This document shows positions 8,781 through 16,829 of a stretch of DNA of 64,000 nucleotides, piece after piece; the stretch's first letter is position 1, and each line of letters opens with the position of its first letter. The stretch is from an uncultured Clostridia bacterium (GTDB lineage Bacteria > Bacillota > Clostridia > UBA1212), in assembly GCA_947304585.1 (NCBI GenBank), contig CAMZBI010000004.1, positions 21,192 to 85,191 of the forward strand, in the 5' to 3' direction. Position numbers and translations under genes: made by a program. The notes beneath the pieces are model-generated. The model worked only from the letters and a program-made list of their open reading frames with translations, did no database searches and was not told where the DNA came from.

Positions 8781-9890
8781 GTGGCAAAAGACACAGGAAA
8801 AAGAATACTTGAATCGGCTCTCGACCTGTTTTCCGAAAAGGGCTATGAAGGCACAAACATACGGGAGATTGCGGAAGCCGTTGGCCTTGGCAAGTCGTCG
8901 GTCTACCGCCATTTCGAGACCAAAGAAGATATCTGGAACGGCCTTCTTGATGAAATGATCGCCTATTATTCGGCAAATTTCGGCTCCGACAGGAATCTGC
9001 CTGAAGTTCCCGACTCCCTTGACGGGCTGACTGCGTTGACGATGAAAATGCTGGATTTTACCGTAAAAGACGGGAAAGTGGTGAAGACAAGAAAGCTGCT
9101 TTCCATTGAGCAGTTCAGGGATGCCAGGGCGAGAGACCTAGCCACGAAGCACTTCCTAACAGGTCTTACGGACCGATTCACCCCGGTCTTCAAAGGCATG
9201 ATGAAAAAGGGACTGTTGAAAAAGGACGACCCTGCGATCCTGGCCTTCGCATACACCGCACCGATTTCATCCCTTGTCCACCGCTGCGACCGGGAGCCGG
9301 ACCGCATACCTGAAATACTGAAGGAGGCGGAAGCATTCAGCCGCCACTTTACAAAGATCTACGGGGAGTGCAAGGTCCGCATCGAGACCGAAAGACTCGT
9401 GATCGACGATCTCAGGCCCTCTGACAGGACCGGGTATTTCCGGAACATCTCCCACGACAGAAAAGTGCTCGAGACTTTTGTGTGCAACTACGCCGAGACC
9501 CCGGAAGAGGTGGATCTGGAAAGATATCTGACGATCCCCGACATGCTGGCGGTGAGGTTGAAAGAGACGGGGGAGTTTATTGGCGTCGTTCTGATCTGCA
9601 GCAGGGAGCAGGATTCCTGCGAAATAGGCTACGGTTTTGGGTCCGCCCACTGGGGCAAGGGATATGCGACGGAAGCCGTGAAGGCCTTTATCAGATACTG
9701 CTTCACAGACAAGGGTTTCCGGAAAGTTTATGCATCATTTTTTACCGGCAACGAGGCCTCAAGGCGCGTCATGGAGAAGTGCGGCATGAGCTACAGCCAT
9801 TTTGTCGCCAATGAGCTGACCTACCTGGGCAGGCCCCGGGACCTGACGTACTATTCGATCACAAGAGAGGAGTTTTTGAAACGCCAATGA
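8781..9890 (+). CDS. TetR-family regulator fused to a GNAT acetyltransferase
   Basis: I place the start at the GTG at 8781, preceded by GGGGAGG 6 nt upstream, rather than an in-frame ATG further up that lacks a ribosome site. This gives about 369 residues. Residues 1-60 form a TetR helix-turn-helix (IREIAEAVGLGKSSVYRHF), followed by a helical ligand-binding region to about 190. From about 198 a complete GNAT domain begins (RIETERLVI), with the acetyl-CoA-binding segment WGKGYATEA and the closing SRRVMEKCGM typical of RimJ/RimL-like enzymes. Such fusions are uncommon. The operator in its own promoter supports autoregulation. The stop overlaps the next acetyltransferase start (ATGA), so the pair are co-transcribed. 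A fused regulator may sense the small molecule that the enzyme half modifies; that is inference. Confidence 0.88.
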   Translation: MAKDTGKRILESALDLFSEKGYEGTNIREIAEAVGLGKSSVYRHFETKEDIWNGLLDEMIAYYSANFGSDRNLPEVPDSLDGLTALTMKMLDFTVKDGKVVKTRKLLSIEQFRDARARDLATKHFLTGLTDRFTPVFKGMMKKGLLKKDDPAILAFAYTAPISSLVHRCDREPDRIPEILKEAEAFSRHFTKIYGECKVRIETERLVIDDLRPSDRTGYFRNISHDRKVLETFVCNYAETPEEVDLERYLTIPDMLAVRLKETGEFIGVVLICSREQDSCEIGYGFGSAHWGKGYATEAVKAFIRYCFTDKGFRKVYASFFTGNEASRRVMEKCGMSYSHFVANELTYLGRPRDLTYYSITREEFLKRQ

Positions 9891-10441
9891 TACTGACCAC
9901 GGAAAGACTTATTTTGAGGCCCTGGGAAGAGGCCGACGCTGAGATTTTGTTTGAATACGCCAAAGACGACCGGGTGGGCCCGATAACGGGATGGAACACC
10001 CACAAAAGCCCTGAGGAAAGCCTTGAAGTCATAAGAAACATACTCTCGAAGCCTGAGACCTACGCGGTGTGCCTTAAGGAAGACGGCAAGCCGATCGGTG
10101 ACATCAGCATAATGACCGGCGAGGATGGAAATCTGCCCCTTGGCGAAAAGGAGGCGGAACTGGGCTTCTGGCTGGGCGTTCCCTACTGGGGCCGGGGCAT
10201 CATCCCTGAGGCGGTGCGGGAGTGCACAAGGCACGCATTTCTCGATATGGGCATGGAGACTCTGTGGTGCTGCTACTTCGACGGCAACGACAAATCAAGA
10301 CGGGTCCAGGAAAAATGCGGCTTTACCTACCACCACACCAATGAAGACGTGTATCTGAGGCTTCTTGACGAACATCGCCGGGAGCACGTCACGAGACTTG
10401 CCAAAGAGGATTGGCTCAAGTTCACCAATAAAAATAATTGA
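9887..10441 (+). CDS. GNAT N-acetyltransferase, RimJ/RimL-like
   Basis: This 184-residue protein begins inside the stop of the preceding gene. It opens with ILTTERLILRPW, the standard start of the RimJ/RimL branch, and has the acetyl-CoA-binding loop at WGRGIIPEA and the late motif SRRVQEKCGF. Members acetylate ribosomal protein N-termini, other proteins or small amines using acetyl-CoA; the substrate cannot be told from the sequence. It resembles the acetyltransferase half of the upstream fusion, suggesting local duplication. It belongs to a run of four acetyltransferase domains. Confidence 0.9.
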   Translation: MILTTERLILRPWEEADAEILFEYAKDDRVGPITGWNTHKSPEESLEVIRNILSKPETYAVCLKEDGKPIGDISIMTGEDGNLPLGEKEAELGFWLGVPYWGRGIIPEAVRECTRHAFLDMGMETLWCCYFDGNDKSRRVQEKCGFTYHHTNEDVYLRLLDEHRREHVTRLAKEDWLKFTNKNN

Positions 10442-10467
10442 AAACAAAGGAGGAAAACAGATCTGTC

Positions 10468-11097
10468 ATGGCAGACAATGATCTTATCATCAGACTTGAA
10501 ACAAAAGAGGACGAACGGGCAGTGGAGAACCTGATCCGTGAATCCTTCTGGAACGTGTACAGGCCCGGGTGCAGCGAACACTACGTGATCCACATGCTGA
10601 GAAACGACCCGGCGTTCGTCAAAGAGCTTGACTTTGTAATGGAGAAGGAGGGCAGGCTCATTGGCCAGAACATGTTTATGAAAACCGTGATCGAGGGAGA
10701 CGACGGAAAAGAGGTGCCTGTTCTCACGATGGGGCCCATCTGCATCACCCCTGAGCTCAAGAGAAAGGGTTACGGAAAGAAGCTTCTCGACTACTCTCTT
10801 GAGAAGGCTGCGGAGCTGGGCTTTGGTGCCGTGCTTTTTGAGGGAAATATAGGCTTTTACGGCAATTCAGGATTCACCTATGCCCGGAAGTTCGGCATCA
10901 GATATCACGACCTTCCTGAGGGTGAGGACGACTCCTTTTTCCTCTGCAGGGAACTGATCCCGGGGTATCTTGACGGTGTAACCGGGGTCTACCAAACGCC
11001 AATGGGATACTACGTCAGCGACAGCGACGTGGAGGAATTCGACAAGAATTTCCCGCCGAAAGTCAAGCAAAAACTTCCCGGACAGCTGTTCGGTTAA
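10468..11097 (+). CDS. GNAT N-acetyltransferase, YhbS-like
   Basis: I place the start at ATG 10468 (209 residues). AAAGGAGG lies 14 nt upstream, which is rather far, and a TTG at 10438 is a less likely alternative. The sequence has the GNAT core with TMGPICITPELKRKGYGKKL, a typical acetyl-CoA-binding strand-helix, then LFEGNIGFYGNSGF, characteristic of the YhbS/Eis-like branch that carries an NxxFY motif. The substrate is unknown. It follows the previous acetyltransferase by less than 30 nt and probably shares its transcript. Confidence 0.88.
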   Translation: MADNDLIIRLETKEDERAVENLIRESFWNVYRPGCSEHYVIHMLRNDPAFVKELDFVMEKEGRLIGQNMFMKTVIEGDDGKEVPVLTMGPICITPELKRKGYGKKLLDYSLEKAAELGFGAVLFEGNIGFYGNSGFTYARKFGIRYHDLPEGEDDSFFLCRELIPGYLDGVTGVYQTPMGYYVSDSDVEEFDKNFPPKVKQKLPGQLFG

Positions 11098-11109
11098 AGA
11101 GGAGACAAA

Positions 11110-11655
11110 ATGAAATACTACAAAGAAATTACCCTTAAAGACGGAAGAAAATGCGTGCTGAGAAATGCCGACGGGAAAGACGTCAATGAGGTCCTGGCCA
11201 CATTCAACAAGACCCACGCGGAGACGGATTTTCTGCTGAGCTACCCGGACGAAAAGACCTTCACCGTTGAGGAGGAGACCGAGTTTCTGGAGAATGCCGC
11301 AAACAGTGCCAATGAGATCGAGATCATCGCCATCGTTGACGGCAAGGTGGCGGGCTCCGCAGGTTTTTATCCCGTGGGAAAAAGAGAAAAGATCAGGCAC
11401 AGAGCAGACTTCGGTATCAGTGTGGAGATGGTCTACTGGGGCCTTGGCATCGGCCGGGCTCTCACGGAAAGCTGTATAGAGCTCGCAAGGCAGGCGGGCT
11501 TCGTTCAGCTGGAACTTGAGGTGGTTGGCGAGAATTCTCGGGCAATCGCCCTCTACGAAAGCTGCGGCTTTAGGGAGTACGGAAGAAATCCCAAAGGGTT
11601 CAAATCAAGAATCAGCGGCTATCAGGACCTGGTGCAGATGAGGCTGGAACTGTGA
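11110..11655 (+). CDS. GNAT N-acetyltransferase
   Basis: This 181-residue protein starts 12 nt after the preceding gene, behind AGAGGAG. It shows a complete GNAT fold: DFGISVEMVYWGLGIGRAL is the acetyl-CoA-binding region and GENSRAIALYESCGF the conserved C-terminal motif. It resembles YhhY/PhnO-like enzymes, which act on amino acids or small amines, but specificity cannot be assigned. It is the last acetyltransferase of the run. Confidence 0.88.
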   Translation: MKYYKEITLKDGRKCVLRNADGKDVNEVLATFNKTHAETDFLLSYPDEKTFTVEEETEFLENAANSANEIEIIAIVDGKVAGSAGFYPVGKREKIRHRADFGISVEMVYWGLGIGRALTESCIELARQAGFVQLELEVVGENSRAIALYESCGFREYGRNPKGFKSRISGYQDLVQMRLEL

Positions 11656-11767
11656 AAACGTTGGAGATCATTGGCGAAAACTACTGCGGCAGCCGGGACA
11701 GCACCCGGTATGCCTGCAGGTGATGGATATCAAGTAATGCAGTCAAAAGACAAGGAGTGACAACAAG

Positions 11768-12451
11768 ATGAAAATAACGGTTTTTAACGGCAGCCCCAAA
11801 CGGGAAAAGAGCGACACCATGCATGTCACCCGGGCTTTTCTCCAAGGAATGGCGGAGCAGGCGGAACAGGACGTTGAAATCATCAACGTGATCGACAGCC
11901 ACATCGAATACTGCACCGGTTGTTTCACCTGTATGCACAACGGCGGCACATGCATTTACGACGACGATATGAGGGGCCTTCTGGAGAAGGTCTTGGCGTC
12001 GGATGTTCTGATATTCAGCTTTCCCCTCTACTGCTACGGCATGCCTGCTCCCCTCAAAGCTTTTTTCGACCGGATTCTGCCGCTTTCCAGCATGGCGATG
12101 CAAAAGGTGGGTGACCGGTATGAACACGTTGGCCAGGCGGATTTTTCAAGGCTCAGGTACGTGATGATATGCGGCTGCGGCTTTCCGAACAGCAGGCACA
12201 ATTTTGAAGGCATGGTGGCCCAGTTCAACCTGATGTTTCCGGGTGAAAATACGGTGATCACGGTGCCTGAGAGTCCCATGTTCAATGCTCCCGAGGCAGC
12301 CGTGGTTACGGTCCCGAGGCTTGAGCTGGTAAAAAAAGCCGGGAAAGATTATTCCGAAAAGGGTTCGATCGATGAAGAACTTTTACGGGAGATCTGCTCG
12401 CCAATGATACCCGAGGAACAGTATGCCGCCATCGTCAACGCCGGCGTCTGA
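11768..12451 (+). CDS. Flavodoxin-fold FMN reductase, iron-sulfur flavoprotein-like
   Basis: This 227-residue protein begins after ACAAGGAGTGA. The start MKITVFNGSPKREKSDT is the FMN-phosphate loop of the NADPH-dependent FMN reductase / flavodoxin-2 family. Residues 50-65 hold four cysteines in the spacing Cx2Cx2Cx6C (CTGCFTCMHNGGTC), which matches the compact cluster motif of iron-sulfur flavoproteins in anaerobes. Related flavoproteins keep some of these cysteines without a cluster. The family moves electrons between reduced ferredoxin or NAD(P)H and small acceptors such as quinones or oxygen. It lies about 110 nt after the acetyltransferase run and may be a separate unit. Confidence 0.85.
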   Translation: MKITVFNGSPKREKSDTMHVTRAFLQGMAEQAEQDVEIINVIDSHIEYCTGCFTCMHNGGTCIYDDDMRGLLEKVLASDVLIFSFPLYCYGMPAPLKAFFDRILPLSSMAMQKVGDRYEHVGQADFSRLRYVMICGCGFPNSRHNFEGMVAQFNLMFPGENTVITVPESPMFNAPEAAVVTVPRLELVKKAGKDYSEKGSIDEELLREICSPMIPEEQYAAIVNAGV

Positions 12452-12495
12452 TCAATCATTCGTCAATGCATATAAGTCTTGATAAGTTAACAAAA

Positions 12496-12531
12496 GCCGG
12501 CCGGGGAGACGTGACTTAATCCCCGGCCGGC
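12496..12531 (+). terminator. Strong GC hairpin after the flavoprotein gene
   Basis: An 11-bp perfect stem (GCCGGCCGGGG at 12496-12506 with CCCCGGCCGGC at 12521-12531) closes a 14-nt loop. No proper T-run follows, so it may be a weak or factor-aided terminator. Confidence 0.5.
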
Positions 12532-12532
12532 C

Positions 12533-12562
12533 TTGAATATTACAGGGCTTCTAATGTATAAT
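12533..12562 (+). promoter_or_regulatory. Promoter of the RCK/RyR-like membrane protein gene
   Basis: TTGAAT at 12533-12538 and TATAAT at 12557-12562 are separated by 18 bp. It lies about 75 nt upstream of the start codon. Confidence 0.6.
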
Positions 12563-12591
12563 TCCCTATAGGAAACATCCCTTTTAGGGAA
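12562..12591. promoter_or_regulatory. Two tandem imperfect palindromes, probable operator pair
   Basis: TTCCCTATAGGAA (12562-12574) and ATCCCTTTTAGGGAA (12577-12591) share the pattern TCCCTwTwAGG and are spaced 15 bp centre to centre. They start on the last base of the -10 element, so a bound protein would block initiation. No regulator gene adjoins them. Confidence 0.45.
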
Positions 12592-12636
12592 AACTTTACG
12601 CAATCATTCATACCTCATTTTTTCGGAGAGTTAAAT

Positions 12637-15333
12637 ATGGGCGATATTATAAGTGTTTGGCTTTGGTCGATGAGCATCCTTTCGGGAGTACTCTCTATAC
12701 TGTTTTTCGTACTCGGCGTTTATTGGATCGTAATTATCGCCGGCAGACGGGGAAGGGTAATTAACAAAAAAAAGAAAGTGGTGCCAAGCCACATGGTGAT
12801 TATTATGATCCCGATAATACTGATATTTGCGATATGGGCGGTCAGACTGGGCGTGGGCCTTTACGATTCCCTTTGCGCGGCTCAGAAGAATGAAAATCCA
12901 AATGCCTCAGTGGAGGAAAATCCCAATGGCTCAGAGGAGGGAAAAAATAATACCGATAAGAATAAAAAGCTTAAGCCCGGGGAGGCAGTTTTTAACAGCA
13001 TCGTTCATACCCTTCAAACGGTAAGCCTTGACGAGGATTATGAACACTATGTCCTGACCAGTAAGGACATGATCACACAACTGGCTCCGGACAATCCCTG
13101 TCTGCAGGCTTTTTGCGGGATATACGTCTCCGTGCTGAACGCGCTGGCGCCAATACTCGGAGGCGCTTACATATTAGGTTTTTTGATAGAACTCATTCCG
13201 GAGTTCAGACTTTGGTTTGTGGGAGTTTTCTGTTTCTGTAAAAAAAACAAGTTTTATTTCAGCGAACTCAATGACAATTCTCTCGCCCTTGCCAAGAGCA
13301 TCATTTCGAAAAACCGTCACTGTCATCTGATATTTACGGACGCTTACGTTAACAGAGGGGAGGAGGGCAGTTCGGAAAGACTTGCCGAAGCTAAAGAGCT
13401 CAATGCAATCTGTGTCAGGACCGACCTGCTTCATATCAAAATCCACAAAAGAGGAGGCCCTGTGGTGTTCCTGATCGACGAGTCCGAAAACAGCAACCTT
13501 CAGACACTTTCGTCATTCCTCGAGAGGTCTCCAAAAGAGTTGAAGAATATCAAGCTCTACGTCTTCTCCTCGGACAAGAGCTACACCGACCTGGACGAAG
13601 AGGTGGGCGTCCTTGCGGACAAGAAGAGCGGTCGGCTGGGGAATACCGAGTTGGTACCGGTCAATCCTGTCAGAAATATGGCAGATAATCTCTTCACCGA
13701 CGTCCCGCTATTTGAGCCGGTCATTGCAAGGAAGATTGAAAATGACAAAACGATCCTTAAACTGACGATCCTGGGAGGAGGCGTGATTGGCACCGAAATA
13801 TTCCTGGCGGCTTACTGGATGGGCCAGATGCCTGACGTGGAGCTAAGAATCACAGTTATCTCCAAAGAGGAGGGACGCAGAAAAAAAGTGATCGGCGATG
13901 AAGAAGTTATGTTAGCCGGCGCATTTGAAGGGAAGATCAATTTCATAAATCCCGAAATAATGAAGACCGCAAAAAGCGATCCTCCGGATTCCATACTGAG
14001 ATACTGCGACGACGAAACTCCCGACGATCCTTATTTTACCTACAAGTATATTCAGGCGGATGTTATGAGAGACGACCTTGACCGTCTGATAAAAGAGAAC
14101 GATCTCCTTGATACGGACTATTTCACGGTGGCTCTGGGATCCGATGAGGACAATTTTACAGTCGCCAACAGGCTTCGCCAGATAATCGGCCTTCACCATC
14201 TTATGGAGAACAAAGGAAATAAGCTGAGAACGGTCATAAGTTACGTTATTTACAACTCCGACCTGTGCAGAGCTTTGAATGAACAATGCGGATACCGCTA
14301 CTCGACAGATACGGAGGAAAACGATATCTTGATGTACGCTTTCGGCAGCCTTGAAGAAGTCTACAGTCTAAGGAATGTTTCCTTCGATGACGAGACCAAT
14401 GCTGCTGTAGAAGGGGTGTACGATATCTACGAAACCCTTAAGCAGAAAGGCTCCGGTGATAACATGGCGGAAAAAACCGTCGAAGAGATACTGGAACTGA
14501 CAGGCTTCTTGAAAAAAAAGAAATCTAAAGGGTCCCCTCCGGAAGAGAATGATTCTTCTAAAGAGAAGACCACTTTGCAGGAAACGGACTTATTGAAAAA
14601 AGCCGGCAAAAAAACAAACGGACAGAAAAAAAGTAAACCATCTTCGGAAACAATCTATAATTACAGAAACAATTTGGCAAAAGTAATACACAGAAAATAC
14701 AAGTACTTTTCCGCAGGTTTTTATGACTGTTCCGAGGTCTTCCTGAACGACACAAGGTTCTTTGAAAAAAAAGAAAGAATTGGCGGGAAAAAAGAAAAGA
14801 ATTATGAAAACAACGTGAAGAATAAGTTGAACCGCATTTCGAAGAAGTCGCGTTTTACTGAAATGAAGATTCGTGAAGCCCTTGATCTTACAACAGTTAA
14901 GGACCCTGCGGACAGATATGTTTCCCGTATCATTTTCGGACACACAGATGACGAAACAAAAGAATTCATGCGCAATACGCTGGCGTGGACCGAACACCGG
15001 AGATGGTGCGCATTCCAACGAATCTCCGGCAACAGGGCGCCGCGCCGGGCATCGGAAGACGGAAACAGCCAGTCGCAGGCTGTGATCAGCTATCTTGACA
15101 AAGAGTTGCCGGAACACATTCCCGGGAAGCACAGGTTTTCATCTTTGAAGATCCAGCCCTGCATAGTCGAGTGTCGCAAAGCCGGCGGAAAGGAGAAGAA
15201 AAAACCTGATTACCTTGATCAATTAGAACAGGTAACGGGAAATGAGTTTAAGAAATACGATTACCCTGAGGGCGACGTCACCCGAAAGGATATCGAAAGA
15301 TTTATTGCCAACTATTTCAAATTCGACGTCTGA
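12637..15333 (+). CDS. Membrane protein with two RCK/TrkA-like domains and a C-terminal RyR-like motif
   Basis: This 898-residue protein has three hydrophobic segments (about 8-35, 53-75, 163-190) ahead of a long cytoplasmic part. A low-complexity Asn/Glu/Lys stretch (about 85-115) lies between the second and third. Residues 205-330 read as a Rossmann domain of the TrkA-N/RCK type (FYFSELNDNSLALAKSI). A second begins near 373 with TILGGGVIGTEI, a glycine-rich nucleotide-binding loop. After a Lys-rich linker around 620-670, the C-terminus contains TEHRRWCAFQR near 785, which matches the EHxRW core of bacterial RyR domains. RCK domains gate ion channels in response to nucleotides or ions, so a ligand-gated channel or sensor is plausible, but no selectivity filter is visible. 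It is monocistronic, with its own promoter. The role is unknown. Confidence 0.85.
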   Translation: MGDIISVWLWSMSILSGVLSILFFVLGVYWIVIIAGRRGRVINKKKKVVPSHMVIIMIPIILIFAIWAVRLGVGLYDSLCAAQKNENPNASVEENPNGSEEGKNNTDKNKKLKPGEAVFNSIVHTLQTVSLDEDYEHYVLTSKDMITQLAPDNPCLQAFCGIYVSVLNALAPILGGAYILGFLIELIPEFRLWFVGVFCFCKKNKFYFSELNDNSLALAKSIISKNRHCHLIFTDAYVNRGEEGSSERLAEAKELNAICVRTDLLHIKIHKRGGPVVFLIDESENSNLQTLSSFLERSPKELKNIKLYVFSSDKSYTDLDEEVGVLADKKSGRLGNTELVPVNPVRNMADNLFTDVPLFEPVIARKIENDKTILKLTILGGGVIGTEIFLAAYWMGQMPDVELRITVISKEEGRRKKVIGDEEVMLAGAFEGKINFINPEIMKTAKSDPPDSILRYCDDETPDDPYFTYKYIQADVMRDDLDRLIKENDLLDTDYFTVALGSDEDNFTVANRLRQIIGLHHLMENKGNKLRTVISYVIYNSDLCRALNEQCGYRYSTDTEENDILMYAFGSLEEVYSLRNVSFDDETNAAVEGVYDIYETLKQKGSGDNMAEKTVEEILELTGFLKKKKSKGSPPEENDSSKEKTTLQETDLLKKAGKKTNGQKKSKPSSETIYNYRNNLAKVIHRKYKYFSAGFYDCSEVFLNDTRFFEKKERIGGKKEKNYENNVKNKLNRISKKSRFTEMKIREALDLTTVKDPADRYVSRIIFGHTDDETKEFMRNTLAWTEHRRWCAFQRISGNRAPRRASEDGNSQSQAVISYLDKELPEHIPGKHRFSSLKIQPCIVECRKAGGKEKKKPDYLDQLEQVTGNEFKKYDYPEGDVTRKDIERFIANYFKFDV

Positions 15334-15435
15334 ACACAGGTCTTTAACGGCGCTTTCGGGCCGTCAGGTGCCGGAGCAGGACCCTGCGTGGGCCGCTTAA
15401 TGGCCTGCTGAATACACCGGGTGCAAGACTGCGGA

Positions 15436-15466
15436 GCGGCGCTTTCCGATTGACGGAAAGCGCCGC
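15436..15466. promoter_or_regulatory. Long palindrome covering the uxuA -35 element
   Basis: GCGGCGCTTTCCG (15436-15448) and CGGAAAGCGCCGC (15454-15466) form a 13-bp perfect inverted repeat around ATTGA. The -35 hexamer TTGACG begins in the central bases. It could be an operator for a sugar-acid regulator or a terminator of the preceding gene; no T-run follows, which favours an operator. Confidence 0.5.
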
Positions 15467-15478
15467 CGGTTATATAAT
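15450..15478 (+). promoter_or_regulatory. Promoter of the hexuronate operon
   Basis: TTGACG at 15450-15455 and TATAAT at 15473-15478 are exactly 17 bp apart, about 50 nt before the mannonate dehydratase start. Confidence 0.75.
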
Positions 15479-15529
15479 TAAGCAACGGTCAGAGGACTTG
15501 ATTTGAAGAACGGAGGAGAGATATTGACG

Positions 15530-16576
15530 ATGAAAATGACATTCCGCTGGTACGGCGAAAACGACAAGGTCACCCTTCAGCAGATCCGGCAGATACCGGG
15601 AGTATGCGGAGTGGTCTCGGCGGTGTACGACGTTGCCCCTGGGGGCCTTTGGAGCGTGGAGAGCATAAACAAGATCAAAAATGCCGCCAATGCCGCAGGG
15701 TTGGATTTCACCGTGGTGGAGAGCGTTCCCGTCCCGGAGGAGATCAAGCTTGGCGGAAAGGATGCTGCGAGGCTCATTCAGGTGTATTGCGAGAACGTGA
15801 GAAGGCTTGGCGCTGCGGGCATCGACTGCATCTGCTACAATTTTATGCCGGTGTTCGACTGGTTCAGGACCAATCTGAAAAACGAGCTTCCTGAAGGCGC
15901 CAACGGTCTTTCCTACGACGAAAAAGAACTGGCCAAGCTTGACCCCCTGAACGGCGAATTCACGCTGCCGGGCTGGGACGAGAGCTACACCAAAAGCGAG
16001 CTTAAAACCCTGATGGAGCGCTATGCGGACATCGGAGAAGAGGGTCTTTGGGAAAATATAGGCACGTTCCTGAAAGAAGTGATCCCCGTGGCTCACGAAG
16101 CAGGCGTCAACATGGCCATTCACCCCGACGATCCGCCCTGGGGCATTTTCGGACTTCCGAGGATCATCACCAACGAGGCCAACATCGAGAGGTTCCTTAA
16201 GATCGTCGACATGCCGGAAAACGGGCTTACCTTCTGCACAGGCTCTCTCGGAGCGTCAGAGGACAACGATCTGCCGAAAATGGCCATAAAATTTGCCAAG
16301 AGGATCCACTTTGCCCACCTCCGCAACATAAAGATCACGGGTTACAGAGAGTTCCACGAGGTCGCCCATCCCACAGCAGAGGGCTCTCTCGATATGTTCG
16401 CGATCGTAAAAGGACTGGTGGAGGGCGGCTTTGACGGCTACGTCAGACCTGACCACGGACGGATGATCTGGGGCGAGACCGGAAAGGGGGGCTATGGCCT
16501 TTACGACAGAGCCCTCGGGGCGGCCTATTTGAACGGGTTGTTTGAGGGAGTGAAGCGATGCGGGGCATCGCAGTGA
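15530..16576 (+). CDS. uxuA: Mannonate dehydratase
   Basis: It dehydrates D-mannonate to 2-keto-3-deoxygluconate in hexuronate catabolism. I use ATG 15530, 9 nt after GGAGGAGAG (348 residues, the usual family length). The start MTFRWYGENDKVTL and the block RQIPGVCGVVSA are hallmarks of UxuA. The TIM-barrel metal and substrate region is seen at INMAIHPDDPPW-like residues (VNMAIHPDDPPWG), CTGSLG and IHFAHLRN, and the C-terminus YVRPDHGRMIWGE is diagnostic. The next gene is the matching mannonate oxidoreductase, giving the two central steps of the pathway together. The strong palindrome over its promoter suggests substrate-controlled expression. Confidence 0.95.
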   Translation: MKMTFRWYGENDKVTLQQIRQIPGVCGVVSAVYDVAPGGLWSVESINKIKNAANAAGLDFTVVESVPVPEEIKLGGKDAARLIQVYCENVRRLGAAGIDCICYNFMPVFDWFRTNLKNELPEGANGLSYDEKELAKLDPLNGEFTLPGWDESYTKSELKTLMERYADIGEEGLWENIGTFLKEVIPVAHEAGVNMAIHPDDPPWGIFGLPRIITNEANIERFLKIVDMPENGLTFCTGSLGASEDNDLPKMAIKFAKRIHFAHLRNIKITGYREFHEVAHPTAEGSLDMFAIVKGLVEGGFDGYVRPDHGRMIWGETGKGGYGLYDRALGAAYLNGLFEGVKRCGASQ

Positions 16577-16577
16577 G

Positions 16578-16790
16578 GCGGAGCAAAGCTCCGCAGTGGG
16601 TGCGACTTCGTCGCAAGTGATCGCGGCTCTGCCGCACCAAAAATATTCACTGATCACTATTCACTGCGCCAAAGGCGCATCACTTGCGGCGCTTGCGCCG
16701 CACCTGCCGCACCGCAACTAATCGCTACTCACTGTTAACTCGCCGCAGGCACAGTGATCGCAGCGTAGCTGCACCACAACTCTTCACTAT
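16578..16790. repeat. Short-hairpin repeat array 1
   Basis: The gap between uxuA and the oxidoreductase gene is built of short hairpins: GCGGAGC-aaa-GCTCCGC directly after the stop, TGCGAC-ttc-GTCGCA, GCGGC-tct-GCCGC, GCGCC-aaa-GGCGC, GCGGCGC-tt-GCGCCGC and others. They are separated by CACTGATCACT-like or AGTGAT spacers. The same architecture recurs at 24318-24412, 44075-44567 and 46880-46935. No open reading frame worth keeping lies inside. Confidence 0.75.
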
Positions 16791-16829
16791 TAACTAATCA
16801 TTATTAACTAACTAAAATCGGAGAAAACC

